From positions 1 through 64,000 of the forward strand of contig JAFRAU010000002.1 in the NCBI GenBank assembly GCA_017405245.1: a stretch of DNA of 64,000 nucleotides, read 5' to 3'. How positions within the stretch are numbered: the stretch's first letter is position 1; each line of letters begins with the position of its first letter. Below the pieces are notes generated by a model. The model saw only the letters and a program-made list of their open reading frames with translations. It did no database searches and had not been told where the DNA came from. The stretch is from Candidatus Saccharimonadota bacterium. GTDB lineage: Bacteria > Patescibacteriota > Saccharimonadia > Saccharimonadales > Saccharimonadaceae. Positions 57,211 through 64,000 of the stretch are shown piece after piece. Both the position numbers and the translations under genes were made by a program.

Positions 57211-58188
57211 TTACTTTATTTTACTATAAAGCTTCCAACAAAGTTTGAAAAATTCTTTGTGAACTAAGAGCGTATACATAGCAAACTTATCCCGGTGAGT
57301 AGCAACTGGGTTTTTAGTGATTAGTTTTTTGTGCTTTTTTAAATAATCAACTATCTCTTGCTCTCTGCCGGCCTGTGTTGGAGAAAGGCTTTTCCCTACC
57401 ATTTGACGCAGAACACTGAATCTTGCGTGCATACGACGAAGATCCGTAGTGTTTTTAAGATAAGGGTGAAGACTGTCGATAGCGTCACACATCTCATCGG
57501 TTAGAGTAATTATGTCAAATTTTCTATCGCTAAAATCGCTACTAGAAATAGAGTCTTCCCTTTTATGATAAATATATTTAGGATCAGGCCCAAAGGCTAC
57601 GCGTGGACATTTTTCTACTAATTTATAAGTTGTACCAAGATCTTCATGGACAAAGCCTTCTGAGAAGCCTAGCCCTTGCCATAATTCCCTTTTATATAAT
57701 TTAGCATAAGCTACTACCGTAAATCCTTCTTCTCTTAACATTCGGCCGAGCGTTTCCTCAGTGCTCATAACTTTTTCCACATATGTTTCACCGTAATTTA
57801 TTTCTTTGTTTTTTAAGGTAACCTCTTTAATGCTACAAATTGACATCTTGGACTGATACTTAGTAATAAGTGAAAAAAGATATTGAACATAGTCTGGGGA
57901 TACTGTGTCATCGGAATCGACAAAAGTAATATAGCCACCAGTGCATTCTCGCAAGCCTCTATTTCTGGCTGCGGAAAGCCCCCCATTTTCTTGATGAAAA
58001 ACACGGATACGAGGATCTTTTCTAGCAAAAGCATCACAATCTGCACCACTGCCATCTGTTGAGCCATCGTCAATTAGGATAATTTCTAGTTTAGGATAAT
58101 TTTGCCGGATGAGCGAGTCTAGACAAGAGGCAAGGTACGGCTTCACATTGTAAACTGGGACAATGATAGAGATGAGTGGAGTTTCCAT
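57211..58188 (-). CDS. GT2-family glycosyltransferase
   Basis: 325 residues from the ATG at 58188; TATAAT lies exactly six bases before it, so it is leaderless, and longer starts are rejected. GT-A fold: ISIIVPVYNVKPYLASCLDSL, then EIILIDDGSTDGSG and ENGGLSAARNRGL, with DDT-type acid pair FVDSDDTVS. EpsH/EpsJ-like in style, it adds one sugar of the glycan. A head-to-head promoter pair at 58195-58217 controls it and the exporter. Confidence 0.92.
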   Translation of the reverse strand: METPLISIIVPVYNVKPYLASCLDSLIRQNYPKLEIILIDDGSTDGSGADCDAFARKDPRIRVFHQENGGLSAARNRGLRECTGGYITFVDSDDTVSPDYVQYLFSLITKYQSKMSICSIKEVTLKNKEINYGETYVEKVMSTEETLGRMLREEGFTVVAYAKLYKRELWQGLGFSEGFVHEDLGTTYKLVEKCPRVAFGPDPKYIYHKREDSISSSDFSDRKFDIITLTDEMCDAIDSLHPYLKNTTDLRRMHARFSVLRQMVGKSLSPTQAGREQEIVDYLKKHKKLITKNPVATHRDKFAMYTLLVHKEFFKLCWKLYSKIK

Positions 58189-58223
58189 ATGTATATTATA
58201 CATGATTATGATATAATAAAGTT

Positions 58224-59030
58224 ATGAGTTTTTTGATTTCTAGCAAGAAAAATAGTATATTACTGAAAGAGCTAGTAAAGACTGATTTTAAACTTCGTTA
58301 TCAGGGATCTGTTTTAGGGTATTTATGGGCAGTAATTAAGCCGCTACTAATGTTTGCGATTCTCTACGTAGTGTTTGCAAAAGTATTAAGATTTGGAGAT
58401 GACATTCCACATTATCCTGTTTATCTTCTAACTGGTACAGTTTTGTGGAACTTTTTTACGGAGTGCACTCAGCAAGGGATTCATTCGATTGAACAGCGCG
58501 GTGATCTAATCAGAAAAATCAGTTTTCCAAAGTACATCGTGGTAGTAAGCGCAACAAGTACAGCAGTTATTAATGTGCTAATAAACCTCTTCGTGGTAAT
58601 TATCTTTACATTGATCAATGGCGTGGCTCCATCGTTTTCTTGGTTAATGGTTATTCCATTACTTCTCGAATTATACATATTTGCGCTTGGTATTTCTTTG
58701 TTACTTAGCTCTATTAACGTAAAATATCGTGATGTTGGGAATATCTGGGACGTGTTAATGCAAGCTATGTTTTACGCTGTGCCGATTATCTATCCTCTCT
58801 CAATGGTGATGAGCACATCGGTGGTAGCAGCAAAAATTATTATGATTAATCCAGTTGCACAAATAATCCAAGATATTCGAGAGAATCTCATTACGAACGT
58901 CACGACTACTACGTGGGAACTTTCTGGCGTAGCTTGGGGACTCGTGTCGGTAGGGATTGTGCTCCTAGTTTTCATTATTGCTGTTTTGTTCTTTAAGAAA
59001 CGTTCGAAGTACTTTGCGGAGGAAATATAA
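58224..59030 (+). CDS. polysaccharide ABC exporter permease (Wzm/TagG-like)
   Basis: The 268 residues have about six transmembrane helices and belong to the ABC-2 polysaccharide exporters: KTDFKLRYQGSVLGYLWAVIKPLLMFAI and NVKYRDVGNIWDVLMQAMFYAVPIIYPLS. TATAAT at 58212-58217 is exactly six bases before the ATG, leaderless. It shares a TAATG junction with the ATPase gene. It exports the finished undecaprenyl-linked glycan. Confidence 0.93.
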   Translation: MSFLISSKKNSILLKELVKTDFKLRYQGSVLGYLWAVIKPLLMFAILYVVFAKVLRFGDDIPHYPVYLLTGTVLWNFFTECTQQGIHSIEQRGDLIRKISFPKYIVVVSATSTAVINVLINLFVVIIFTLINGVAPSFSWLMVIPLLLELYIFALGISLLLSSINVKYRDVGNIWDVLMQAMFYAVPIIYPLSMVMSTSVVAAKIIMINPVAQIIQDIRENLITNVTTTTWELSGVAWGLVSVGIVLLVFIIAVLFFKKRSKYFAEEI

Positions 59031-59824
59031 TGAGTTGGGCAGAAAAATACTTAGGCAAAGTGAGAAAAGAAGTCGAAAAGCGGAACGAAGATAGTAAAAT
59101 TGCAGTTTCCGTACAAGGTGTGTATAAGAGTTTTAGGTTGCCGACAGAGAAATCTTGGGGGCTCAAACAAGCGATTTTTAGTCGCTTAAAAGGAATAAAA
59201 GGCTATCGCAAACAAGAAGTCTTAAAAGACATCAGCTTTGAGGTTAAGAAAGGCGAATTTTTGGGAATCGTCGGGAGAAATGGTAGTGGAAAATCTACGC
59301 TGCTTAAAATCCTATCCGAGATTTACCTACCAGATAAAGGTACAGTAAGCGTTAATGGCACATTGGTGCCATTCATTGAACTTGGCGTAGGTTTTAATCC
59401 GGAGCTAACCGGGCGTGAAAATGTGTATCTGAATGGTGCTTTACTTGGGTTCTCCAATAAAGAAATGGATGCGATGTATGATGAGATTGTAAAATTTGCA
59501 GAGCTAGACCAATTTATGGACCAGAAGCTCAAAAACTATTCTTCTGGTATGCAAGTAAGACTCGCGTTTTCGATTGCAATTAGGGCGCGCGGTGACATAC
59601 TCGTCTTGGATGAGGTGTTAGCCGTAGGTGACGCTGCATTCCAAGAAAAATGTAATGATTACTTTAAGAGTCTACACGGAAATCAAACCGTAATACTAGT
59701 GACGCATAGCATGGAGAATGTCGAGAAATTCTGCGATAGAGCGATATTAATAGAAAATGGTAAAATTGCCTGTGATGGGAAGCCGTCGAAAGTTACAAAA
59801 GAATACTTGAAGCTGTGGAGCTAA
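59030..59824 (+). CDS. polysaccharide ABC exporter ATPase (Wzt/TagH-like)
   Basis: 264 residues: Walker A GIVGRNGSGKSTLL (near 83), Q-loop region IELGVGFNPELTGREN, signature NYSSGMQVRLAFSIA and Walker B DILVLDEVLAVGD. GVGFNPELTGREN is typical of the TagH/Wzt group. It lacks the C-terminal carbohydrate-binding domain of long Wzt proteins, so chain-end recognition must happen elsewhere. The start shares one base with the permease stop. Confidence 0.95.
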   Translation: MSWAEKYLGKVRKEVEKRNEDSKIAVSVQGVYKSFRLPTEKSWGLKQAIFSRLKGIKGYRKQEVLKDISFEVKKGEFLGIVGRNGSGKSTLLKILSEIYLPDKGTVSVNGTLVPFIELGVGFNPELTGRENVYLNGALLGFSNKEMDAMYDEIVKFAELDQFMDQKLKNYSSGMQVRLAFSIAIRARGDILVLDEVLAVGDAAFQEKCNDYFKSLHGNQTVILVTHSMENVEKFCDRAILIENGKIACDGKPSKVTKEYLKLWS

Positions 59825-59853
59825 AAATTTAAATACCCATTTGATAGTTTGTT

Positions 59854-60855
59854 TTAGTGACGTTTGCGTATTTTTTTGAGAGAAGATAAAAAGATGCGTG
59901 GCGGGAATTTTAAGATACTTTGTAAGTATTTCCAGTGGTCTTTTGGAAAATATTTCTTAGAAAGTAGGCCTCGTTCGTCTGCGTCATGAAATTCTGCACG
60001 AGTTCGAAGTATAAAGGGGGTCAAATCTTCTTCATCTAAGCACAGCATGGTAAGGAAAAAACTTGCAAATTTGTTTGCTTCGAAGATTGAACTGTACTGA
60101 TCCCATTTGTTATGAGATTTTAGAAATTTTTCGATATCGGCGTACTGATCATTTATCCTAAAAACAGCTTTTTTCTCAATCTGTTTTTTCTTTTTTTCGA
60201 CGTGGTGTAAATAAGCCTTTTCTGTAATAACTAATTTTTCTGCGGCTGCTATAACTTTAAAATTAAATCCATTGTCCTGAGGGTCCTGCCCAAAGTCTTC
60301 GATATAGCTTATTTTTTCAGTTAGTAAATATTCCCTCTTATATAAACCGCTACCTATGATAGGCGGTTGATAAAAAACTGTGTAATCTTCTGCTGGACTA
60401 ATGACCTTGTCCGCATCTTCTTTTAAAAACGATTCGTGTAAACGGTCTTGCTCTTCAACCGACTCAAAATAATTGCTCCTAACTATATCGGCATCATGTT
60501 TTTTTGCAAGTGCAAAAAGCTCAATAAACATTTCTGGATCTACGTAGTCGTTTGCATCAATAATGGTCAGATACTCGCCACTAGCTAATTTAATGGCTCT
60601 ATTCATAATCAGGCCATAATCAGTCGTTTTCGTACGGACTAATTTAATGCGGGGGTCTTTTTTGGCATAATCTTTGATAATATTGATAGTATTATCACTA
60701 TCAGAATCGTCCGTAACAAGAAACAGTATTTCAAGGTCGTCTAAAATTTGATTACTCAGGCTTTTCAGATTTTTTGACAAATCTGCTTTGACGTCAATAA
60801 TTCTTATTAGAGCAGAAACCCTAGTGGATTTTTTTTGCAAATCCTCGTCTGCCAT
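59854..60855 (-). CDS. GT2-family glycosyltransferase with long C terminus
   Basis: The 333 residues show the GT-A pattern ALIRIIDVKADLSKNLKSL, EILFLVTDDSDSDN, YGLIMNRAIKLASGEYLTIIDANDYVDPE (DXD-like IDAND). The remaining 200 residues are helical and rich in Lys and Glu. It is two bases after rmlD and has an AGAGG site. It may add the rhamnose made by the neighbouring genes; this is inference from position. Confidence 0.88.
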   Translation of the reverse strand: MADEDLQKKSTRVSALIRIIDVKADLSKNLKSLSNQILDDLEILFLVTDDSDSDNTINIIKDYAKKDPRIKLVRTKTTDYGLIMNRAIKLASGEYLTIIDANDYVDPEMFIELFALAKKHDADIVRSNYFESVEEQDRLHESFLKEDADKVISPAEDYTVFYQPPIIGSGLYKREYLLTEKISYIEDFGQDPQDNGFNFKVIAAAEKLVITEKAYLHHVEKKKKQIEKKAVFRINDQYADIEKFLKSHNKWDQYSSIFEANKFASFFLTMLCLDEEDLTPFILRTRAEFHDADERGLLSKKYFPKDHWKYLQSILKFPPRIFLSSLKKIRKRH

Positions 60856-60856
60856 T

Positions 60857-61747
60857 TTACGCCTCTAATTCTGCCAGGTAGCGAGAGAGTGCGTCTTGCC
60901 AGGTTGGTAGCAGAGTAAAACCATTTGCTTTCAGTTTTGACTTATCGAGACGTGAATTAAATGGACGTTTTGCAACGGACGCTCCGTACTCGGCTGTGGT
61001 GACCGGAATGACTTTTGAATGAATATTGGCCTTCTTAAAGATTTCTTTTGTAAAATCAGCCCAAGAAATATAGCCGCCTTCATTAGTGGCATGATAAAAA
61101 CCGTATTTGTCAGTTAAAATCATATCTACTAGTAGACGAGACAAATCTGGCGTATAGGTAGGGGTACCAATCTGGTCATTTACAACTCGTACTTCGTCGT
61201 GGTTTTTGCCAACCGTCAACATGGTTTTGACAAAATTATTACCATTTTTACCAAAAACCCAAGCGATGCGGACAATGAAATATTTATCCGTATTGTCTAC
61301 AACTGCTTTCTCGCCGTCTAATTTTGATTGCCCATAAACATTTAGTGGCTCAAAATTTTTATCGTCTGGCTGCCATGGCTTATCGCCTTGTCCGTTAAAG
61401 ACATAGTCAGTAGAGATATATACAATTTTAGCACCAATTTGATGGCAAGCTTTGGCAAGATTAGCCGTTCCGTCAACATTGACTTTTCTGACAGCGGCTA
61501 AGTTGGCTGGGTCTTCGGCAGCATCAACATTAGTCCATGCCGCACAGTGAATTACCACATCCGGATGGTACTCAGAAAGGGTCTTTTCTACGGCTTCTTT
61601 ATCTGTGATGTCGAGTGTAGTGGTCTGAAACTCTTGATTCTTCTCGCCGCGGCGATCTGCGCCAAGACAATCAATGCCACGCTTCTTTAATTCCAGCATT
61701 GTATCATGTCCAAGTTGTCCAGAAGTACCGGTCACCAAAACTTTCAT
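60857..61747 (-). CDS. rmlD: dTDP-4-dehydrorhamnose reductase
   Basis: Last step of dTDP-L-rhamnose synthesis. 296 residues from the ATG at 61747 (GGGAGG upstream; ATGA overlap with rmlB), with Rossmann GTSGQLGHD at 7-15, STDYVFNG, catalytic YGQSK and NSRLDKSKL. Normal length. A longer start at 61810 would lie inside rmlB and is rejected. Confidence 0.95.
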   Translation of the reverse strand: MKVLVTGTSGQLGHDTMLELKKRGIDCLGADRRGEKNQEFQTTTLDITDKEAVEKTLSEYHPDVVIHCAAWTNVDAAEDPANLAAVRKVNVDGTANLAKACHQIGAKIVYISTDYVFNGQGDKPWQPDDKNFEPLNVYGQSKLDGEKAVVDNTDKYFIVRIAWVFGKNGNNFVKTMLTVGKNHDEVRVVNDQIGTPTYTPDLSRLLVDMILTDKYGFYHATNEGGYISWADFTKEIFKKANIHSKVIPVTTAEYGASVAKRPFNSRLDKSKLKANGFTLLPTWQDALSRYLAELEA

Positions 61748-62748
61748 GCTTCCTCCCGGTATGTACCATTTAAGATATCTTGCCACCAATCTTGGTTCTC
61801 CACATACCAATGAATTGTTTTCTTAATACCATCGGCAAATTTAGTTTCTGGAAGCCAGCCTAGTTCGTTATGGATAAAGGTAGGATCGATAGCATAGCGA
61901 CGATCGTGTCCTTTTCTATCCTCGACAAAGGTAATTAGGCTTTCTGGCTTATCCAGTTCTTTGCAAATAAGTTTTACAATGTCAATGTTAGCCATTTCAT
62001 TATGACCACCAACATTATAAATCTGACCAATTTTACCATTATGAATTATTAAATCTATGGCGCGACAGTGATCTTCTACATAGAGCCAGTCACGGACATT
62101 TTTGCCGTCACCATAGACAGGCAACGGCTGGTTATTTAAAGCATTAATAATAGTGAGCGGAATTAGTTTTTCTGGAAAATGATATGGTCCATAGTTGTTG
62201 GAGCAGCGAGAGATTGTGGCCGGAAAATTGTAAGTCCTATGATACGCCATCACTAACATGTCAGCACCAGCTTTTGAGGCGCTATATGGACTACTAGCAT
62301 GAAGCGGTGTTTGCTCCGTGAAAAATAAATCTGGGCGATCTAGCGGCAAATCGCCGTAAACTTCGTCCGTAGAAACTTGATGATAACGCGGAATGTTTAG
62401 TTCGCGACAAACCTCCATTAGCGTCTGTGTGCCTTCAACATTGGTTTTTATGAATATTTCTGGTCCTTCTATGGAACGGTCGACGTGAGACTCAGCCGCA
62501 AAGTTGACGACAATGTCTGGCTTGACTTGTTTGAAGAGTTCTCTTAGCGCTTCCTTGTCGCAAATGTTAGTTTTTGAAAAAAGAAAATTAGGATTATTTT
62601 TAGCCTCATTTAAAGTATGGATATTGCCCGCATACGTTAAACAATCAATACAAACAATATGATAATCTGGATATTTATTAAGCATATAGTAAACAAAATT
62701 AGAACCAATAAAGCCTGCGCCACCAGTGACTATGATTGTTTTACTCAT
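61744..62748 (-). CDS. rmlB: dTDP-glucose 4,6-dehydratase
   Basis: 334 residues: GGAGFIGSNFV near the start, AAESHVDRSI, STDEVYGDL, catalytic YSASKAGADM, RCSNNYGPYHFPEKLIP and VRDWLYVEDH. Produces dTDP-4-keto-6-deoxyglucose. It starts four bases before the end of rmlC (ATGA). Confidence 0.97.
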   Translation of the reverse strand: MSKTIIVTGGAGFIGSNFVYYMLNKYPDYHIVCIDCLTYAGNIHTLNEAKNNPNFLFSKTNICDKEALRELFKQVKPDIVVNFAAESHVDRSIEGPEIFIKTNVEGTQTLMEVCRELNIPRYHQVSTDEVYGDLPLDRPDLFFTEQTPLHASSPYSASKAGADMLVMAYHRTYNFPATISRCSNNYGPYHFPEKLIPLTIINALNNQPLPVYGDGKNVRDWLYVEDHCRAIDLIIHNGKIGQIYNVGGHNEMANIDIVKLICKELDKPESLITFVEDRKGHDRRYAIDPTFIHNELGWLPETKFADGIKKTIHWYVENQDWWQDILNGTYREEA

Positions 62749-63314
62749 TTAATACCTCCTTTAAATTTGATAGCTGATTCTTTGAGCGATAGGTGGTGTT
62801 TATCCTTATCGCTCAGTGTATACTCTATATCTAGTTCTGGCCAGGATATGTCAATGTCTTTATCATTATAGATAATTCCACCTTCTTCTTCCGGATGGTA
62901 GAAATCATCGCATTTGTAAGCAAATTCCGCTGTGTCTGATAGGACTAAAAATCCATGGGCGAAACCACGAGGAATCATTAGCTGTCTTTTGTTTTTCTCT
63001 GACAATATTTCTCCTACCCATTGTCCATATGTAGGACTGTTTTCTCGTAAATCTACGGCTACATCAAAAACTTCTCCTTTTAAGACGCGGACTAGTTTAG
63101 CCTGAGGATGAACTTTTTGAAAATGCAAACCGCGAAGAACGCCTTTTTTAGAACTAGACTGATTGTCCTGGACAAAGGTATATTTTAGGCCAGCTTCGTT
63201 AAACTCTTCTTCATTATAAGTTTCCATAAAGTAACCACGCTCGTCACCGAAAGTACGTGGAGTAACAATATAGACACCTTCAATTTTTGTTTTTTCAAAA
63301 GTGAAATTTGCCAT
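62745..63314 (-). CDS. rmlC: dTDP-4-dehydrorhamnose 3,5-epimerase
   Basis: 189 residues of the RmlC cupin: VYIVTPRTFGDERGYFMETYN, the catalytic LRGLHFQ, KLVRVLKGEVFDVAVDLR, PRGFAHGF and the Tyr-containing KCDDFYHPEEE. Converts the keto sugar for RmlD. Four bases after rmlA, followed by rmlB with overlap. Confidence 0.96.
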   Translation of the reverse strand: MANFTFEKTKIEGVYIVTPRTFGDERGYFMETYNEEEFNEAGLKYTFVQDNQSSSKKGVLRGLHFQKVHPQAKLVRVLKGEVFDVAVDLRENSPTYGQWVGEILSEKNKRQLMIPRGFAHGFLVLSDTAEFAYKCDDFYHPEEEGGIIYNDKDIDISWPELDIEYTLSDKDKHHLSLKESAIKFKGGIK

Positions 63315-63317
63315 AGT

Positions 63318-64000
63318 TTAATCCTTAATTTTGTTCTCTGCGGCTTTTGCTAAATATTTACCATAGCTAGATTTGCCATATTTTTTAGCTGAGGTTAGTA
63401 ATTCTTCTTTGGAAATCCATCCATTTTTGAAGGCTATTTCCTCTGGGGCGGATATTTCAATACCTTGACGTTTTTGAATTACTCTAACAAAATCGGAAGC
63501 ATCAGCTAATGAATCCATAGTACCAGTATCGAGCCAAGCAAATCCTCGCCCTAAAACTTGGACGTCCAGAGTTCCATTTTTCAAATATATTTCGTTTAAA
63601 GACGTTATTTCTAGTTCCCCTCGGGCGGATGGAGTAATAGTTTTAGCATTCATCGAAACTCCTGCCGGGTAGAAATATAGACCAGTGACGGCATAGTTAC
63701 TTTTAGGATGCTCTGGTTTTTCTTCAATAGAAATAGCGTGCCAGTTATCATCAAAATCGACTACGCCAAAACGTTCTGGGTCGTTGACATAATATCCAAA
63801 AACGGTTGCGCGACCATGATCGGCATTTTCTACTGACTGCCTAAGTGCACTGACAAAGCCATGTCCATAAAAAATATTGTCACCTAAAATCATAGCACAA
63901 GAATCATTACCGATAAATTCTTCTCCTAATGTGAAAGCCTGGGCGAGTCCATCTGGTGAAGGCTGAACTTTATAAGAAAGCTTTACACCCATTTTTGAGC
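63318..64000 (-). CDS. rmlA: glucose-1-phosphate thymidylyltransferase, 5' part cut by window
   Basis: First enzyme of dTDP-rhamnose synthesis. The reading frame runs off the end of the window; the 227 visible residues correspond to the RmlA part from about residue 65 on (LSYKVQPSPDGLAQAF, DNIFYGHG, VFGYYVNDPERFGVV, IEEKPEHPKSNYAVTGLYFY, GRGFAWLDTGTMDSL). The N-terminal GGXGTRL nucleotide-binding loop lies outside the window. Gene order A-C-B-D is that seen in many Gram-positive bacteria. Confidence 0.95.
   Translation of the reverse strand, partial: SKMGVKLSYKVQPSPDGLAQAFTLGEEFIGNDSCAMILGDNIFYGHGFVSALRQSVENADHGRATVFGYYVNDPERFGVVDFDDNWHAISIEEKPEHPKSNYAVTGLYFYPAGVSMNAKTITPSARGELEITSLNEIYLKNGTLDVQVLGRGFAWLDTGTMDSLADASDFVRVIQKRQGIEISAPEEIAFKNGWISKEELLTSAKKYGKSSYGKYLAKAAENKIKD

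Noticed and set aside
1-64000. CRISPR arrays, IS transposases and rRNA genes
   Set aside because: No regularly spaced direct repeats, transposase or integrase reading frames, or rRNA core sequences were recognised in the window.

Overview
The window looks like chromosomal DNA of a Candidatus Saccharibacteria (TM7) or closely related Patescibacteria organism. This is inferred from gene content and is not proven by a marker gene. The evidence is a low-to-moderate GC, very compact genome with the standard code (TGA is used as a stop, for example at the ATGA junctions). It also has type IV pilus and pseudopilin genes with many lineage-specific small membrane proteins, RNase Y, and almost no biosynthetic metabolism. 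About a dozen genes have a TATAAT box 6-9 nt before the start codon, meaning leaderless or nearly leaderless mRNAs. A bile-salt-hydrolase-like enzyme suggests an animal-associated lifestyle.

Layout. 1-403: an unusual leader on the minus strand, with a strong promoter, a pseudoknotted RNA with mutually exclusive antiterminator and terminator hairpins, and a small ORF whose start region is repeated in inverse 145 bp further on. 404-12,000: housekeeping and envelope genes (aspS, CBS protein, DsbA-like thioredoxin, uppP, yebC, surface proteins, rny, tsaE and a short tsaB, a PilB-type ATPase). 12,000-17,500: a tRNA, a pilin-like protein, a PH-domain membrane protein, a TylF-like methyltransferase, an acetate kinase with an added EF-hand, a coiled-coil protein and a G5 protein. 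Two self-contained structured-RNA loci lie in between.

17,600-23,100: an accessory two-gene module. A DUF4011-like protein is translationally coupled to a giant superfamily 1 helicase with a Vsr/DUF559-type nuclease domain and WYL-like tail; its leader is a highly structured RNA. 23,160-28,200: CIRCE-controlled dnaJ and dnaK, between them tRNA-Arg, a KilA-N protein, a tiny basic ORF and a TetR-like regulator. 28,200-34,900: a YjdF-like membrane protein and a three-gene operon (small membrane protein, membrane-anchored ClpB-like AAA+, reverse transcriptase), then a lamin-tail-domain surface protein. 35,000-37,500: a membrane protein, an ATP-cone-like protein and a flavoprotein that has lost its redox cysteines. 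37,500-37,780: initiator tRNA preceded by a partial copy of itself and an inverted piece of its anticodon arm.

37,800-46,200: one six-gene overlapping pseudopilin and adhesin operon. 46,200-50,300: divisome-like, mechanosensitive and Ntn-hydrolase genes and a tRNA. 50,300-64,000: cell envelope and glycan synthesis: murC, gtrA, a Wzy/WaaL-like polymerase, glycosyltransferases, a polyprenyl phosphosugar transferase, galE, a Wzm/Wzt-type ABC exporter and the dTDP-rhamnose genes rmlACBD. These genes together would start, extend, decorate and export a rhamnose-containing surface polysaccharide.

The most interesting parts are the candidate riboswitch at 181-396, the reverse transcriptase/Clp operon, the split helicase-nuclease module with its structured RNAs, the initiator-tRNA duplication and the EF-hand acetate kinase.
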